DNA of 64,000 nt from contig JALJCO010003904.1 in assembly GCA_023101725.1 (NCBI GenBank), forward strand, positions 40,001 through 104,000, given 5' to 3'. The stretch comes from Atherinomorus stipes (Eukaryota > Chordata > Actinopteri > Atheriniformes > Atherinidae). This document shows positions 62,201-64,000 of the stretch, in pieces (position 1 is the first letter of the stretch; each line of letters opens with the position of its first letter). Made by a program: the position numbers and the translations under genes. A model generated the notes under the pieces. The model saw only the letters and a list, made by a program, of their open reading frames with translations. It was not told the DNA's origin and made no database searches.

Positions 62201-64000
62201 TCCAGACCGGGTCTGCAGGTCTCTGACTGGTACCTCCAGACCGGGTCTGCAGGTCTCTACCTGGTACCTCCAGACCGGGTCTGCAGGTCTCTGACTGGTA
62301 CCTCCAGACCAGGTCTGCAGGTCTCTGCCTGGTACCTCCAGACCAGGTCTGCAGGTCTCTGACTGGTACCTCCAGACCGGGTCTGCAGGTCTCTGACTGG
62401 GACCTCCAGACCGGGTCTGCAGGTCTCTACCTGGGACCTCCAGACCGGGTCTGCAGGTCTCTGACTGGGACCTCCAGACCGGGTCTGCAGGTCTCTGACT
62501 GGGACCTGGTACCTCCGGACCGGGTCTGCAGGTCTCTGCCTGGTACCTCCAGACTGGGTCTGCAGGTCTCTGACTGGGACCTCCAGACTGGGTCTGCAGG
62601 TCTCTGCCTGGTACCTGGTACCTCCAGACCGGGTCTGCAGGTCTCTGACTGGGACCTCCAGACCGGGTCTGCAGGTCTCTGACTAGTACCTCCAGACCAG
62701 GTCTGCAGGTCTCTGACTGGTACCTCCAGACCGGGTCTGCAGGTCTCTGACTGGTACTTCCAGACCGGGTCTGCAGGTCTCTGACTGGTACCTCCAGACC
62801 GGGTCTGCAGGTCTCTGACAGGTACTTCCAGACCGGGTCTGCAGGTCTCTGACTGGGACCTCCAGACCGGGTCTGCAGGTCTCTGACAGGTACTTACAGA
62901 CCGGGTCTGCAGGTCTCTGACTGGTACCTCCAGACCAGGTCTGCAGGTCTCTGACAGGTACTTCCAGACCAGGTCTGCAGGTCTCTGACTGGGACCTGGT
63001 ACTTCCAGACCGGGTCTGCAGGTCTCTGACTGGGACCTCCAGACCGGGTCTGCAGGTCTCTGACTGGTACCTGGTACTTCCAGACCGGGTCTGCAGGTCT
63101 CTACCTGGGACCTCCAGACCAGGTCTGCAGGTCTCTACCTGGGACCTCCAGACCGGGTCTGCAGGTCTCTACCTGGTACTTCCAGACCGGGTCTGCAGGT
63201 CTCTACCTGGGACCTCCAGACCGGGTCTGCAGGTCTCTACCTGGTACCTCCAGACCGGGTCTGCAGGTCTCTGACTGGTACCTGGTACCTCCAGACCGGG
63301 TCTGCAGGTCTCTGCCTGGTACCTCCAGACCGGGTCTGCAGGTCTCTGACTGGTACCTGGTACTTCCAGACCGGGTCTGCAGGTCTCTGACTGGTACTTC
63401 CAGACCGGGTCTGCAGGTCTCTGCCTGGTACCTCCAGACCGGGTCTGCAGGTCTCTGCCTGGTACCTGGTACCTCCAGACCAGGTCTGCAGGTCTCTGCC
63501 TGGTACCTGGTACCTCCAGACCGGGTCTGCAGGTCTCTGCCTGGTGCCTGGTACCTCCAGACCGGGTCTGCAGGTCTCTGCCTGGTACCTGGTACCTCCA
63601 GACCGGGTCTGCAGGTCTCTGACTGGGACCTCCAGACCGGGTCTGCAGGTCTCTGACTAGTACCTCCAGACCGGGTCTGCAGGTCTCTGCCTGGTACCTG
63701 GTACCTCCAGACCGGGTCTGCAGGTCTCTGACTGGGACCTCCAGACTGGGTCTGCAGGTCTCTGCCTGGTACCTGGTACCTCCAGACCGGGTCTGCAGGT
63801 CTCTGACTGGGACCTCCAGACCGGGTCTGCAGGTCTCTGACTAGTACCTCCAGACCAGGTCTGCAGGTCTCTGACTGGTACCTCCAGACCGGGTCTGCAG
63901 GTCTCTGACTAGTACCTCCAGACCAGGTCTGCAGGTCTCTGCCTGGTACCTCCAGACCGGGTCTGCAGGTCTCCAGACCGGGTCTGCAGGTCTCTGACTG
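59281..64000. repeat. 34-bp minisatellite (gaccgggtctgcaggtctct + gactggtacctcca), continues past the window
   Basis: 34-bp units with a common 40-bp form that duplicates ctggta (ctggtacctggtacctcca). Variants are gaccagg/gaccggg and gactgg/gcctgg/tacctgg. The array runs to the window edge without decay, so its true length is unknown. Short open frames in it are repeat artefacts. Confidence 0.96.

Overview
The window looks like teleost fish chromosomal DNA, and about four fifths of it (my estimate, roughly 52 of 64 kb) is tandem repeat. There is one recognisable host gene, an SR-protein kinase most like SRPK3, on the minus strand. Its splice signals, MEF2-type promoter, short 73-85 bp introns, fish-type DNA transposons and a Tx1-clade LINE all indicate a vertebrate, most likely a percomorph-like fish. 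The species cannot be named from the sequence.

Layout of srpk3, 5' to 3' (right to left in the window). A possible upstream alternative exon lies at 56431-56344. A compact muscle-type promoter lies at about 50242-50117. Then come coding exon 1 (49965-49919), a long proline-rich exon (49833-49067), the glycine-loop exon (48260-48152), the catalytic-lysine exon (42102-42015), two further kinase exons (41939-41852 and 41778-41672), the catalytic-loop exon (30254-30089), a 26-nt microexon (29876-29851), a basic exon (8976-8885) and a small acidic exon (8718-8670). The rest of the kinase lies beyond the left edge. Exon phases join cleanly down to the microexon. The 8976-8885 exon has two problems: a one-base phase conflict in a G run and no GT donor.

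Four srpk3 introns in the window are still 73-166 bp or so. The others have ballooned to about 6 kb (26-bp repeat), 11.4 kb (nested 26-bp and 27-bp repeats), 21 kb (43-bp repeat, LINE, 67-bp repeat, CATC and 5-bp repeats) and more than 8.5 kb (10-bp repeat). Upstream of the promoter are further 20-bp, 38-bp, 21-bp and 34-bp arrays. Almost every array has an unrelated unit, so this locus has generated minisatellites repeatedly.

Mobile DNA: a 5'-truncated, frameshifted Tx1-clade LINE (18474-21841, antisense to srpk3) whose ORF2 tail seeded a 67-bp minisatellite; a decayed second reverse transcriptase (about 28195-28525); a poly(A)-tailed retrocopy of the 3' half of an H/ACA snoRNA with a 14-bp target duplication (50276-50408); a hAT-like element with an 8-bp duplication (53776-54659); a second inverted-repeat element (54691-55516); and a 78-bp perfect palindrome (55913-55990). 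The many long open frames in the window are artefacts of repeat units and are not annotated as genes.
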